Shown one piece after another: positions 1 to 5,760 of a DNA stretch of 10,309 bases; within the stretch, counting starts at the first letter, position 1; the number at the start of each line of letters is the position of its first letter. The DNA comes from Fimbriimonadaceae bacterium (lineage in GTDB: Bacteria > Armatimonadota > Fimbriimonadia > Fimbriimonadales > Fimbriimonadaceae): positions 1 through 10,309 of the forward strand of contig CANFJD010000073.1 of assembly GCA_947447315.1 (NCBI GenBank). Direction: 5' to 3'. The notes beneath the pieces were generated by a model that worked only from the letters and a program-made list of their open reading frames with translations, was not told the DNA's origin and did not search any database. The position numbers were made by a program, and so were the translations under genes.

Positions 1-624
1 AGCCTGTACAACCCCGGGCGGTGCTCCCGCAGAATGAATCAATCGGATCAAAGCCAGGGTACTGAGCGGCGCTTTGGGACTGAGCTTGATGATGATAGGG
101 CACCCGGCGGCGATCGCCGGAGCCAGCTTGTGCGCCGCCAGATTGATCGGCCAGTTATACGGTACGAACCCGAGAATTGTGCCGAGAGGAATCGACTTCA
201 TCCATCCCCGGTACGCATTCGAGCGAGCATCCGGGGCCAGATCCACCGTTTCCCACTCGTCATCGGGAACGTGCCCAGCCGCTATTCGAAACGTAATTTC
301 GGCCCGATCTATCTCACCAAAAGCGAGCGATATGGGTTTCCCGATCTCCTCGGTTAAGAGTTCGGCGAGATATGTACGGCTTTCTCGGATCAGACATGCG
401 ACTCGCTCCAATAGCTCCCGCCGATCAATCGGAGTCCCCAATCGTGACTCTCGGATTGCCACGGCGGCCGCGTCCAGGGCATAGTCCAAAGTGGCCCAAG
501 ATCCCTCCGCAACGTAGCCCACGAGGTGATCATCCCACGGGCTCCTCACCACGTCTTTCGGCATGGACGAGTCGCACGGACCGCCCATCCAGTAGCCGTC
601 GATCAGAAGTTCGCCATGGTGCAT
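1..624 (-). CDS. Aldehyde dehydrogenase family protein, N-terminal part (gene continues past the left edge)
   Basis: An NAD(P)-dependent aldehyde dehydrogenase that would oxidise an aldehyde to a carboxylic acid in the cytoplasm. Only the first 208 codons are here; the frame is open to base 1, so the second half, including the catalytic cysteine, lies outside. The visible part is the start of the cofactor-binding Rossmann domain. It has the family's PYNWP motif (residues 155-159) with the oxyanion-hole Asn157, then HKLAPAIAAGCP (165-176), and Lys180 in the place of the cofactor-binding lysine of the usual 'KPS' motif, here KLSPKAPLSTLAL. An ALDH-type helical region precedes it (EEIGKP at about 92-97). 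The ATG at 624 is the only reasonable start because an in-frame TAA lies five codons upstream. No clear Shine-Dalgarno is visible. The substrate cannot be told from this half. The gene is divergent from the small membrane protein gene. Confidence 0.9.
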   Translation of the reverse strand, partial: MHHGELLIDGYWMGGPCDSSMPKDVVRSPWDDHLVGYVAEGSWATLDYALDAAAVAIRESRLGTPIDRRELLERVACLIRESRTYLAELLTEEIGKPISLAFGEIDRAEITFRIAAGHVPDDEWETVDLAPDARSNAYRGWMKSIPLGTILGFVPYNWPINLAAHKLAPAIAAGCPIIIKLSPKAPLSTLALIRLIHSAGAPPGVVQA

Positions 625-876
625 AGTAATAATGTGAACGTCTTATTGGTAATTGCGGCCTGCGGGTGCGCTATAGGAGGGTTGATCGCATGGGTGATCA
701 TTCTGATCGATGCCTTTAACGACGCATGGTGGAAAGCCGTGGCGTTTTTCCTTTGTGGCTTCTACGCGCTTTTCTACTCCATTTTCGAGTTCGATCATGA
801 CCGAAAATGGGAAATCGTGATTCTAGCCTGGGCTGGATTCGCCCTCAGTGGCGGCCTACTTAAGCTCACAGCTTAA
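616..876 (+). CDS. Small integral membrane protein, three predicted helices, unknown function
   Basis: An 86-residue protein with three hydrophobic stretches at about residues 8-26, 36-53 and 65-83, rich in Trp, Phe and Leu. It has charged FEFDHDRKWE between helices two and three. I do not recognise a named family; short Trp-rich proteins of this kind occur in many bacteria. The frame is open further upstream to an ATG at 526, but that extension is Arg/Pro/His-rich and lies antisense to the dehydrogenase, so I start at ATG 616. A GTG at 634 would still keep the first helix and would remove the 9-base overlap with the divergent dehydrogenase start. No strong ribosome site precedes either start. 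An AGGAGGG at about 676-682 lies inside the gene and fits no good in-frame start. The stop codon sits in the A-run beside the terminator. Confidence 0.7.
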   Translation: MVHSNNVNVLLVIAACGCAIGGLIAWVIILIDAFNDAWWKAVAFFLCGFYALFYSIFEFDHDRKWEIVILAWAGFALSGGLLKLTA

Positions 877-877
877 A

Positions 878-908
878 AACGGACTCGCGCCGATAGCGCG
901 AGTCCGTT
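878..908 (-). terminator. Rho-independent terminator between convergent genes, chiefly for the leftward kinase/pdhC unit
   Basis: A perfect 13-bp inverted repeat (878-890 with 896-908) encloses a 5-base loop, CGATA. On the minus strand the stem is followed at once by a T-run, seen as the A-run 875-879 on the plus strand. This is the classic form of an intrinsic terminator for the gene ending at 915. On the plus strand the stem is followed only by TT then GCCCGATT, so termination of the membrane protein gene from the other side would be weaker, though the hairpin could serve both. It starts two bases after the membrane protein stop codon and ends seven before the pdhC stop. Confidence 0.9.
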
Positions 909-914
909 GCCCGA

Positions 915-2144
915 TTAGGAAATCAGCTTGGTCGGATTTTCCAGATAGTGCTTGATTCGGTTCACGAAGTTCGCACCGACCGCGCCATCGGTCACTCGGT
1001 GGTCGAGCGAACAGGTGATGTTCATTCGGCTTCGCACCGAGATCTCATCGTTTTCGTCGGCAACGACCTTTTTGCGGACGCTCGCGATGGCCAAAATAGC
1101 CGAGTTGGGCGAATTGATGATCGCGATAAAGTTATCGACATCCAGCATTCCCATGTTGGACACGGCGAACGTCGAACCACTCAACTCGTCTAATCCGAGC
1201 TTGTTTTCTCGGGCCTTCTTTGCCAGCTCTTTAGACTTACCGCCGATCTGGCGAAGCGTCAGTTGGTCAGCATTTTTGATGACTGGCACCGTCAGGCCGT
1301 CTTCAATTGCAACCGCCATTCCAACGTGAACCCCTCCGTACACGGTCAGCTTGTTATCACTGAACGAGGCATTGACGTTCGGGAAATCTCGCAGGGCGAG
1401 GGCCGATGCTTTCACCACGAAATCGTTGATGGAAACATTGCCGCTTTCTTCTTCCTTGAAGAGTTCGCGCAGAGCGATGATCTTTTCTACGTCGACCTCG
1501 ACAGTTACGTAGTAATGAGGGACAGTCTGCTTGCTCTGCTGAGTTCGCTGAGCCGTGATCTGACGCAGGCGAGAAATGTTCTGCACCGAATCCTCGGCCG
1601 TTGCGACAACGGTCGCCGGAACGGGTGCCGCGACCGGTGCTGCCTTTGCTACTGGCGTCGAAGAAGTCTGAGCCGCGCGTACGTCCTTTTCGGTGATGCG
1701 TCCACCCGGGCCCGTGCCCGAAATGGTCGTCAGGTCGACGGAGAGTTCAGCCGCGATCTTTCGCGCCAAGGGCGAGGCGATCACTCGATCTGCGCCGACC
1801 GTCGCCGAGCCGGCGCTGGCGACTGTTTCAACAACGGGAGTTTCGGCAATCGGGGCCGAAGCCGCCACCGGGGCGGAAGTACCACCCCAACCAGCCGGAA
1901 GGGTCTCGCCCGGCTTCAAAATTGCGGCAATTGCTTTGCCTACCGGTACGCTTCCACCCGCTTCCAACAGGATGCCGGTAAGCGTGCCCGTGCCGGGCGC
2001 CTCAAGCTCCAGCGTCGCCTTGTCCGTCTGGATATTCCCGATGACCTCGCCGGATTTTACGGCATCCCCATCTTTCTTGAGCCATTCCAGAAGAGTGCCC
2101 TCTTCCATTCCATCGCCCATCTTCGGCATGATCACTTCGGTCAT
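915..2144 (-). CDS. pdhC: Dihydrolipoamide acetyltransferase (E2) of a pyruvate dehydrogenase-type complex
   Basis: E2 core of a 2-oxoacid dehydrogenase complex; it moves the acetyl group from E1 onto coenzyme A by way of a swinging lipoyl arm. Order of parts in 409 residues: one lipoyl domain (1-77) with the lipoylated lysine Lys42 in TDKATLE; an Ala/Pro/Val-rich linker; a peripheral subunit-binding domain (about 120-157, from ASPLARK to GGRITEKDVRAA); a second flexible linker; and the acetyltransferase domain (about 190-409). The last carries the active-site motif HRVTDG, with His382 and Asp386. TDKAT rather than TDKVT around the lysine favours pyruvate over 2-oxoglutarate as substrate; a branched-chain or acetoin enzyme remains possible. 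It is third in a leftward unit after the 63-residue protein, with a 40-bp gap and a distant, weak ribosome site (GGGAG, 14 bases off). E1 and E3 genes are not nearby, unlike many pdh operons. The terminator at 878-908 follows. Confidence 0.93.
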   Translation of the reverse strand: MTEVIMPKMGDGMEEGTLLEWLKKDGDAVKSGEVIGNIQTDKATLELEAPGTGTLTGILLEAGGSVPVGKAIAAILKPGETLPAGWGGTSAPVAASAPIAETPVVETVASAGSATVGADRVIASPLARKIAAELSVDLTTISGTGPGGRITEKDVRAAQTSSTPVAKAAPVAAPVPATVVATAEDSVQNISRLRQITAQRTQQSKQTVPHYYVTVEVDVEKIIALRELFKEEESGNVSINDFVVKASALALRDFPNVNASFSDNKLTVYGGVHVGMAVAIEDGLTVPVIKNADQLTLRQIGGKSKELAKKARENKLGLDELSGSTFAVSNMGMLDVDNFIAIINSPNSAILAIASVRKKVVADENDEISVRSRMNITCSLDHRVTDGAVGANFVNRIKHYLENPTKLIS

Positions 2145-2184
2145 TCGCTGGTTCGTTTCTCCCTTATTAGAATACGGAAATAGA

Positions 2185-2376
2185 TTACCCGTCGGTCGGT
2201 TTTTGGACCGTCGGCGTTTCTACGGGAACCGATGTCACCACGTCGGCGGCTGTCAATGGCTTCGACATCTCGCCGTCGATTTCAAATGTGTAGTTGTAGA
2301 GCTTTCTCCCGCTCGAAATCTCGACCGTTTCTCGGTGAGCAGTTATCGGGGGAAGCGTAGATTCCGGTATTCCCAT
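2185..2376 (-). CDS. Hypothetical 63-residue protein between the ROK kinase and pdhC
   Basis: A short soluble protein that I do not recognise. It has no hydrophobic helix or signal peptide. A central charged patch reads RKLYNYTFEIDGE (about 24-36), which looks like a beta-hairpin, and the C-terminus is Pro/Thr/Val-rich and probably disordered. Support for a real gene is positional: its ATG comes one base after the ROK kinase stop codon, GGAAAG 6 bases before the ATG can act as ribosome site, and it fills the gap before pdhC almost completely. Translational coupling to the kinase is likely. It could be a small accessory protein; nothing in it points to a specific role. Confidence 0.65.
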   Translation of the reverse strand: MGIPESTLPPITAHRETVEISSGRKLYNYTFEIDGEMSKPLTAADVVTSVPVETPTVQKPTDG

Positions 2377-2377
2377 C

Positions 2378-3391
2378 TTAACTTTCCATCAATGCCAGCG
2401 CGGCGGCGCCAAGCATGCCTGCATCCTCAATCTGCTTCGCCACGGTAATCGTCGCGTCGGCAAACAGGGAAGTGACCGCCACGTCTCGTGCCGTCGCGAT
2501 GGCGGGTTCTAACAGGAAGCGACCGGCCTTCGCAATCTGGCCCCCGATCGCCACCACATCCGGGCCAAATGTGTTGATAAAGCTACCGATACCAACTCCA
2601 AGCATTTCGCCAACTTCTCGGAATACCTGGATTGCCAGGGTATCACCCGCCTCCGCCGCTTGGGCAATGATCAATGGTGTCACCTTGCTCAAATCCCCCT
2701 CAACCGTATCGGCGATGATGGAGGCCCGACCCCGAATCAGTCGGTGGACCGCTCGCATCACGATCGCGTCGCGCTGACAGTAGGCTTCCAAAGCTCCGTA
2801 CGTGCCAGCTTTGCAATCCAATCCATTATGGGCAATCACCACGTGGCCCAATTCGGCTCCGCCACCGTTTGCCCCAATCAGGATCATCGGGCCTTTTGCT
2901 TGTCCAATCACGGATTCGGGACCCAATATGACTCCACCACCGATGCCGGTTCCGACCGTCAGCATCACCAGGCATCGCGCTGTGCCTTGACCCGTGCCGT
3001 ACTGGTATTCACCAAATGCGGCGCAGTTGGCGTCATTGCCCATTCGCACCGGCAATTGCAATCGACGCATCAGGGCCTCTCGCACCGGGATATCTTTCCA
3101 GCACTGGAAGACTCCGTTGACATATTCGCCAAAATTCGGTGCCCATCGCACGGTGCCTGCGCGGTCGTCAACATGTCCGGGAATGGCGAGACCCATCGCC
3201 ACCGGTTCGGACCGCGCATTGCTAATCGCCTGATTCACCGTGCGGGCAATCGCGTCGAAAACTGCTTCGGCGCCTTCTTCAGCGCGGCTCGGAAAACTGT
3301 AGTCGGGGCCAGCGGGGGTTCCGTCGCTATAAAAAGTCCCGGCGCGAACGTTCGTGCCGCCCAAATCGATGCCAACCACAACTTTTTGCAT
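2378..3391 (-). CDS. ROK-family sugar kinase (glucokinase-like) with a degenerate zinc site
   Basis: A 337-residue ROK (repressor, ORF, kinase) protein, most likely an ATP-dependent hexokinase such as glucokinase. There is no N-terminal helix-turn-helix, so it is a kinase and not a ROK repressor. Visible motifs: the phosphate-binding loop DLGGTN (9-14), the catalytic Asp120 in GNDANCAAFGE, the second nucleotide loop GTGIGGG (147-153), and substrate-site residues in GGGAELGH (176-183, Glu180 and His183). The usual ROK zinc signature CxCGxxGCxE appears as CKAGTYGALE (193-202): the first Cys and the Glu are kept, the other two Cys are Ala. About seven extra residues follow the nucleotide loop (around 157-170). 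It is first in the leftward unit. The ATG at 3391 has no Shine-Dalgarno but a TATAAT box ends five bases before it. Substrate choice (glucose, mannose, GlcNAc, fructose) cannot be read with certainty. Confidence 0.9.
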   Translation of the reverse strand: MQKVVVGIDLGGTNVRAGTFYSDGTPAGPDYSFPSRAEEGAEAVFDAIARTVNQAISNARSEPVAMGLAIPGHVDDRAGTVRWAPNFGEYVNGVFQCWKDIPVREALMRRLQLPVRMGNDANCAAFGEYQYGTGQGTARCLVMLTVGTGIGGGVILGPESVIGQAKGPMILIGANGGGAELGHVVIAHNGLDCKAGTYGALEAYCQRDAIVMRAVHRLIRGRASIIADTVEGDLSKVTPLIIAQAAEAGDTLAIQVFREVGEMLGVGIGSFINTFGPDVVAIGGQIAKAGRFLLEPAIATARDVAVTSLFADATITVAKQIEDAGMLGAAALALMES

Positions 3392-3396
3392 GGCAG

Positions 3397-3402
3397 ATTA
3401 TA
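3397..3402 (-). promoter_or_regulatory. -10 box (TATAAT) of the ROK kinase unit, possibly giving a leaderless mRNA
   Basis: A perfect TATAAT on the minus strand ends five bases before the kinase ATG (3391). With the usual 6-8 base distance, transcription would begin at or next to the A of the ATG, and there is no Shine-Dalgarno in the few bases between. No good -35 hexamer is found 16-18 bases upstream (AACGAC at the 17-base position), so the assignment rests on the -10 and its placement. Confidence 0.5.
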
Positions 3403-3425
3403 GGCATTTCGCCGGTCCGGTCGTT

Positions 3426-3454
3426 TTGACGTGATGGAATGAAGCGATTAAAGT
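3426..3454 (+). promoter_or_regulatory. Sigma70-type promoter for the moxR unit
   Basis: TTGACG (3426-3431), a 17-base spacer and TAAAGT (3449-3454) match the housekeeping sigma consensus well. The start site would fall near 3461, leaving a leader of about 120 bases before the TTG start codon of moxR. Two copies of AGCGATT (3443-3449 and 3455-3461) flank the -10 box 12 bases apart, which could be a direct-repeat operator. The promoter lies back to back with that of the ROK kinase. Confidence 0.55.
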
Positions 3455-3469
3455 AGCGATTCCGTAGAA

Positions 3470-3555
3470 AATCCGGATTCAGGTGAAGATTGACCGGGTA
3501 CGCAGCATCTAATTTGCCATCATGTGTCCCGAAGGGCGTTTGCCCGGTATTCGGG
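3470..3555 (+). promoter_or_regulatory. Structured moxR leader: 10-bp palindrome and a nested hairpin
   Basis: Two elements lie in the predicted untranslated leader. AATCCGGATT (3470-3479) is a perfect 10-bp palindrome about ten bases after the predicted start site, a place where a repressor could bind. At 3528-3555 an outer 6-bp stem (CCCGAA with TTCGGG) encloses a 4-bp stem (GGGC with GCCC, loop GTTT) with a one-sided 4-base bulge. No T-run follows, so it is not a terminator. It ends 12 bases before the ribosome site and might tune translation or mRNA decay. No known riboswitch is recognised. Confidence 0.35.
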
Positions 3556-3566
3556 CTTGATTTAGT

Positions 3567-3584
3567 GGGAGAGAAACGAATTTG
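3567..3584 (+). promoter_or_regulatory. Ribosome binding site that fixes the TTG start of moxR
   Basis: GGGAGAG at 3567-3573 lies eight bases before TTG at 3582. An in-frame TGA at 3558-3560 closes the frame upstream and no ATG or GTG lies between, so TTG is the only candidate that keeps the conserved N-terminus. Confidence 0.75.
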
Positions 3585-4529
3585 ACCAGAGAAGAAGTTC
3601 AGGGCAAAGCCGATGAGATTGTTGCCGAAGTAGAAAAAGCGATCGTGGGAAAGAAAGACACGATCCAAAAGTGTGTCGCCACCCTGTTGTGCAACGGGCA
3701 TGTCCTGTTAGAAGACATTCCCGGCGTCGGAAAAACCACCTTGGCTAAGGCCATTTCGCGAGCCATCGGGGGTGAATTTCGTCGCATCCAGTTCACGCCG
3801 GATCTGCTTCCTAGCGATGTCACGGGCACTCTGTTCTACAACCAGGGGCAAAGCACGTTCGAGTTTCGCCCCGGTCCGGTCTTCGGCAACGTTGTCCTTG
3901 CTGACGAAATCAACCGGGCCACTCCTAAGACGCAGTCATCCTTGTTGGAAGCCATGGAAGAGCGGCAAGTCACCACCGATGGTGAGACGCGCGGGCTTCC
4001 GAAGCCATTTTTTGTGATCGCTACCCAGAACAATCTGGAAATGACCGGTACCTACCCGTTGCCAGAAGCGCAGCTAGACCGTTTCTTTGCGCGACTTTCG
4101 CTCGGGTATCCAGACCGAGTGAGCGAAGTCCGCGTTCTTAGCGAGCGGCGATTGGGAATTCCGCTAGATGAGGTGTCCGCGATTGTGAATCCGGAAATCC
4201 TGATGGAAATGCAGGCGACGGTTCGCGAGGTCTTCGTAAAACCCTCGGTCCAGGAGTACATCGTAGACATCGTTCGATCTACTCGCGAGAGCGCGCAGTT
4301 GCTAATGGGTGCCTCTCCCCGAGGATCGCTACACCTCATGAGGGCCAGTCAAGCGCGGGCGGCCATGTTGGGTACTGAGTATGTGTTGCCCGACCATGTG
4401 AAGGATATGGCGGTCGCTGTCCTTGCTCACCGCGTAATCGGGCGAGCGGAGCTTCGAGCGCAGGGAATTTCCCCCACTCAGGTCATCCAAAGAATTCTGG
4501 AAACGGTTCCCACGCCGGTTCCAAACTAA
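3582..4529 (+). CDS. MoxR-family AAA+ ATPase
   Basis: A 315-residue MoxR ATPase, a cytoplasmic chaperone-like AAA+ protein thought to help mature or remodel partner complexes, often with vWA or DUF58 proteins. Motifs in order: Walker A GVGKT (48-52) within EDIPGVGKTTLAKA; Walker B VVLADEINRA (104-113, Asp108-Glu109); sensor 1 ATQN (147-150); the family hallmark TYPLPEAQLDRF (157-168) with the arginine-finger candidate Arg167; and sensor 2 in GASPRG before the helical lid. All key residues are intact and the length is normal for the family. The start is TTG with a good ribosome site. It opens a rightward unit with DUF58 and a transglutaminase, the standard partners, so a role in envelope processes or stress tolerance is likely, though the client is not known. 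Confidence 0.95.
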   Translation: MTREEVQGKADEIVAEVEKAIVGKKDTIQKCVATLLCNGHVLLEDIPGVGKTTLAKAISRAIGGEFRRIQFTPDLLPSDVTGTLFYNQGQSTFEFRPGPVFGNVVLADEINRATPKTQSSLLEAMEERQVTTDGETRGLPKPFFVIATQNNLEMTGTYPLPEAQLDRFFARLSLGYPDRVSEVRVLSERRLGIPLDEVSAIVNPEILMEMQATVREVFVKPSVQEYIVDIVRSTRESAQLLMGASPRGSLHLMRASQARAAMLGTEYVLPDHVKDMAVAVLAHRVIGRAELRAQGISPTQVIQRILETVPTPVPN

Positions 4530-4557
4530 TTTCTTCTCTTCCTCTTCTTTCGTTTTT
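4530..4557 (+). promoter_or_regulatory. Pyrimidine-tract translation start region without Shine-Dalgarno
   Basis: All 28 bases between the moxR stop and the DUF58 ATG are T or C apart from one G (4552), ending in TTTTT directly before ATG. There is no purine-rich ribosome site. No stem precedes it, so it is not an intrinsic terminator. A U/C-rich leader of this kind could be bound by ribosomal protein S1, or ribosomes finishing moxR may re-initiate. Confidence 0.5.
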
Positions 4558-5760
4558 ATGCGCTCCGTTGCTGGTTTCTCTCTTACCTTGGCATCGCTAT
4601 TTCTGGCGGTGGTGGCCGTGCTTATCCAATCACCGGCCCTTTTTTACATGGGGACCGCCCTTTTCGTCCTCATCCTGGGTAGCAACCTGCAGGCGTTTCT
4701 TGCCGTTCGTGGGCTCAAGTTCGAGCGATTGCCGGTTGGTAGCGTGCGCGTGGGAGACCTGGTTACGGTGGAGGTTAATGTCACCAGTGAGCATAAAATT
4801 CGCCGTCCCTTGGTCACCATCGTCGATCGATTGCCGGCCAAGATGAAAAACGCCCACCCTACTCCCAGTCTCCCCATCGCGCCTGGTTACGACCTCCCGG
4901 TCTCCACGATGTATCAGTTTCGCGCCAACCGTCGGGGGCGATACCGGTGGTCGGGCCTTACGGCCGTCGGATCCGACGCCTTAGGATTGGTGGTGAAGCA
5001 GCATCGATACGAGACCGAGCCCGTCACGTTGACGGTTGTTCCGCGTCCGATACCCGTCAACTTGGACCTGCCGATGGCTAGTGGGTGGGGCATCAGCGAG
5101 GCAGAAAGCGGTCAAACGCGGGGCGCTGGCATCGAACCGCGCGGAATTCGGGAGTACACCTTTGGCGATTCGCTCCGGCATGTCCACTGGCCGAGTACGG
5201 CCCGAACCGGAAAGCTACTCGTTAAAGAGTTCGAAGCGGGCACCCACGCTGCCGCTGCCTTTCTGATCCAACGGCAAAAAGGCACGGAGGTTCAAGGAAA
5301 GGTTCTTTCCTCATTAGATCTGATGAGCGGGCACAGCCTCTTCCTCGCCGAGATCTTCCTAAAACAAGGCGCCAAAGTCACATTTCCGGGTTTGGATGAC
5401 GGAACTGCAAGCGGAGTTCCTTCGGAGCGTGCGGCCGAAATCGCGGAAACGCTTGCCGTGATGACGGATGATATTGATAACTCTCTTGCGGTAGACGTGC
5501 TGAATACGATTCCTGAGTTGCCGATGGGGAGCGTCGTCTTTGCCCTTCTTACCGTGGCCGATCCCGACCTACCATCCGCCATTGCTACTGCGGCTGGGCG
5601 CGGAGTCACGATTTGTCCCCTCATCTACGACGCTAACGCGATGGACGCCAAATTTCGTGGGAAAAATGCCGCCGACGCCGACTACATTCGGATCCTGCGT
5701 GGCGTAGGTTCTTCGCCGATTTTGATGCCGACGCACGAGGAGGTTGTAGCAAATGCTTAA
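4558..5760 (+). CDS. DUF58 domain protein, membrane-anchored partner of MoxR
   Basis: A 400-residue protein with two N-terminal membrane helices (about 5-23 and 28-48) followed by a soluble part. A family-typical segment NRRGRYRWSGL ... DALGLV (124-145) is followed by the DUF58 core (194-226): EPRGIREYTFGDSLRHVHW then TARTGKLLVKEFE. That Arg-x-Tyr ... GD ... R ... His-Trp ... AR pattern is the hallmark of the domain. The C-terminal third has a vWA-like alternation of strands and helices but I cannot see a full metal-binding MIDAS motif. The biochemical function of DUF58 is not settled; its constant pairing with MoxR and transglutaminase genes suggests a shared envelope complex. The ATG at 4558 is chosen because the first helix begins right after it and no start codon lies in frame in the preceding tract. 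Its last eight bases overlap the next gene. Confidence 0.9.
   Translation: MRSVAGFSLTLASLFLAVVAVLIQSPALFYMGTALFVLILGSNLQAFLAVRGLKFERLPVGSVRVGDLVTVEVNVTSEHKIRRPLVTIVDRLPAKMKNAHPTPSLPIAPGYDLPVSTMYQFRANRRGRYRWSGLTAVGSDALGLVVKQHRYETEPVTLTVVPRPIPVNLDLPMASGWGISEAESGQTRGAGIEPRGIREYTFGDSLRHVHWPSTARTGKLLVKEFEAGTHAAAAFLIQRQKGTEVQGKVLSSLDLMSGHSLFLAEIFLKQGAKVTFPGLDDGTASGVPSERAAEIAETLAVMTDDIDNSLAVDVLNTIPELPMGSVVFALLTVADPDLPSAIATAAGRGVTICPLIYDANAMDAKFRGKNAADADYIRILRGVGSSPILMPTHEEVVANA

Noticed and set aside
108..119. CGGCGATCGCCG, a 12-bp palindrome resembling the cyanobacterial HIP1 word
   Set aside because: It is explained by codons for the conserved Pro-Ala-Ile-Ala-Ala stretch of the dehydrogenase. GCGATCGC occurs only once more that I noticed, near 7485.
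34..484. Plus-strand open frames of 107 and 136 codons at the left edge
   Set aside because: They lie antisense to the aldehyde dehydrogenase, whose PYNWP and AAGCP motifs are clear. The plus-strand products are Arg/Ser/Pro-rich and like no known protein.
676..700. AGGAGGG followed by ATG within the small membrane protein gene
   Set aside because: The ATG after it is out of frame and meets a stop after about nine codons; the in-frame GTG is too far away and would cut off the first membrane helix.
1263..2448. Long plus-strand open frames (306 and 251 codons) opposite pdhC and the kinase 3' end
   Set aside because: Shadows of the E2 gene; the minus-strand frame has an intact lipoyl site, subunit-binding domain and HRVTDG motif.
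2660..3403. Plus-strand open frame of 247 codons opposite the ROK kinase
   Set aside because: Antisense to a gene with intact kinase motifs; the product is His/Ser/Arg-rich without recognisable domains.
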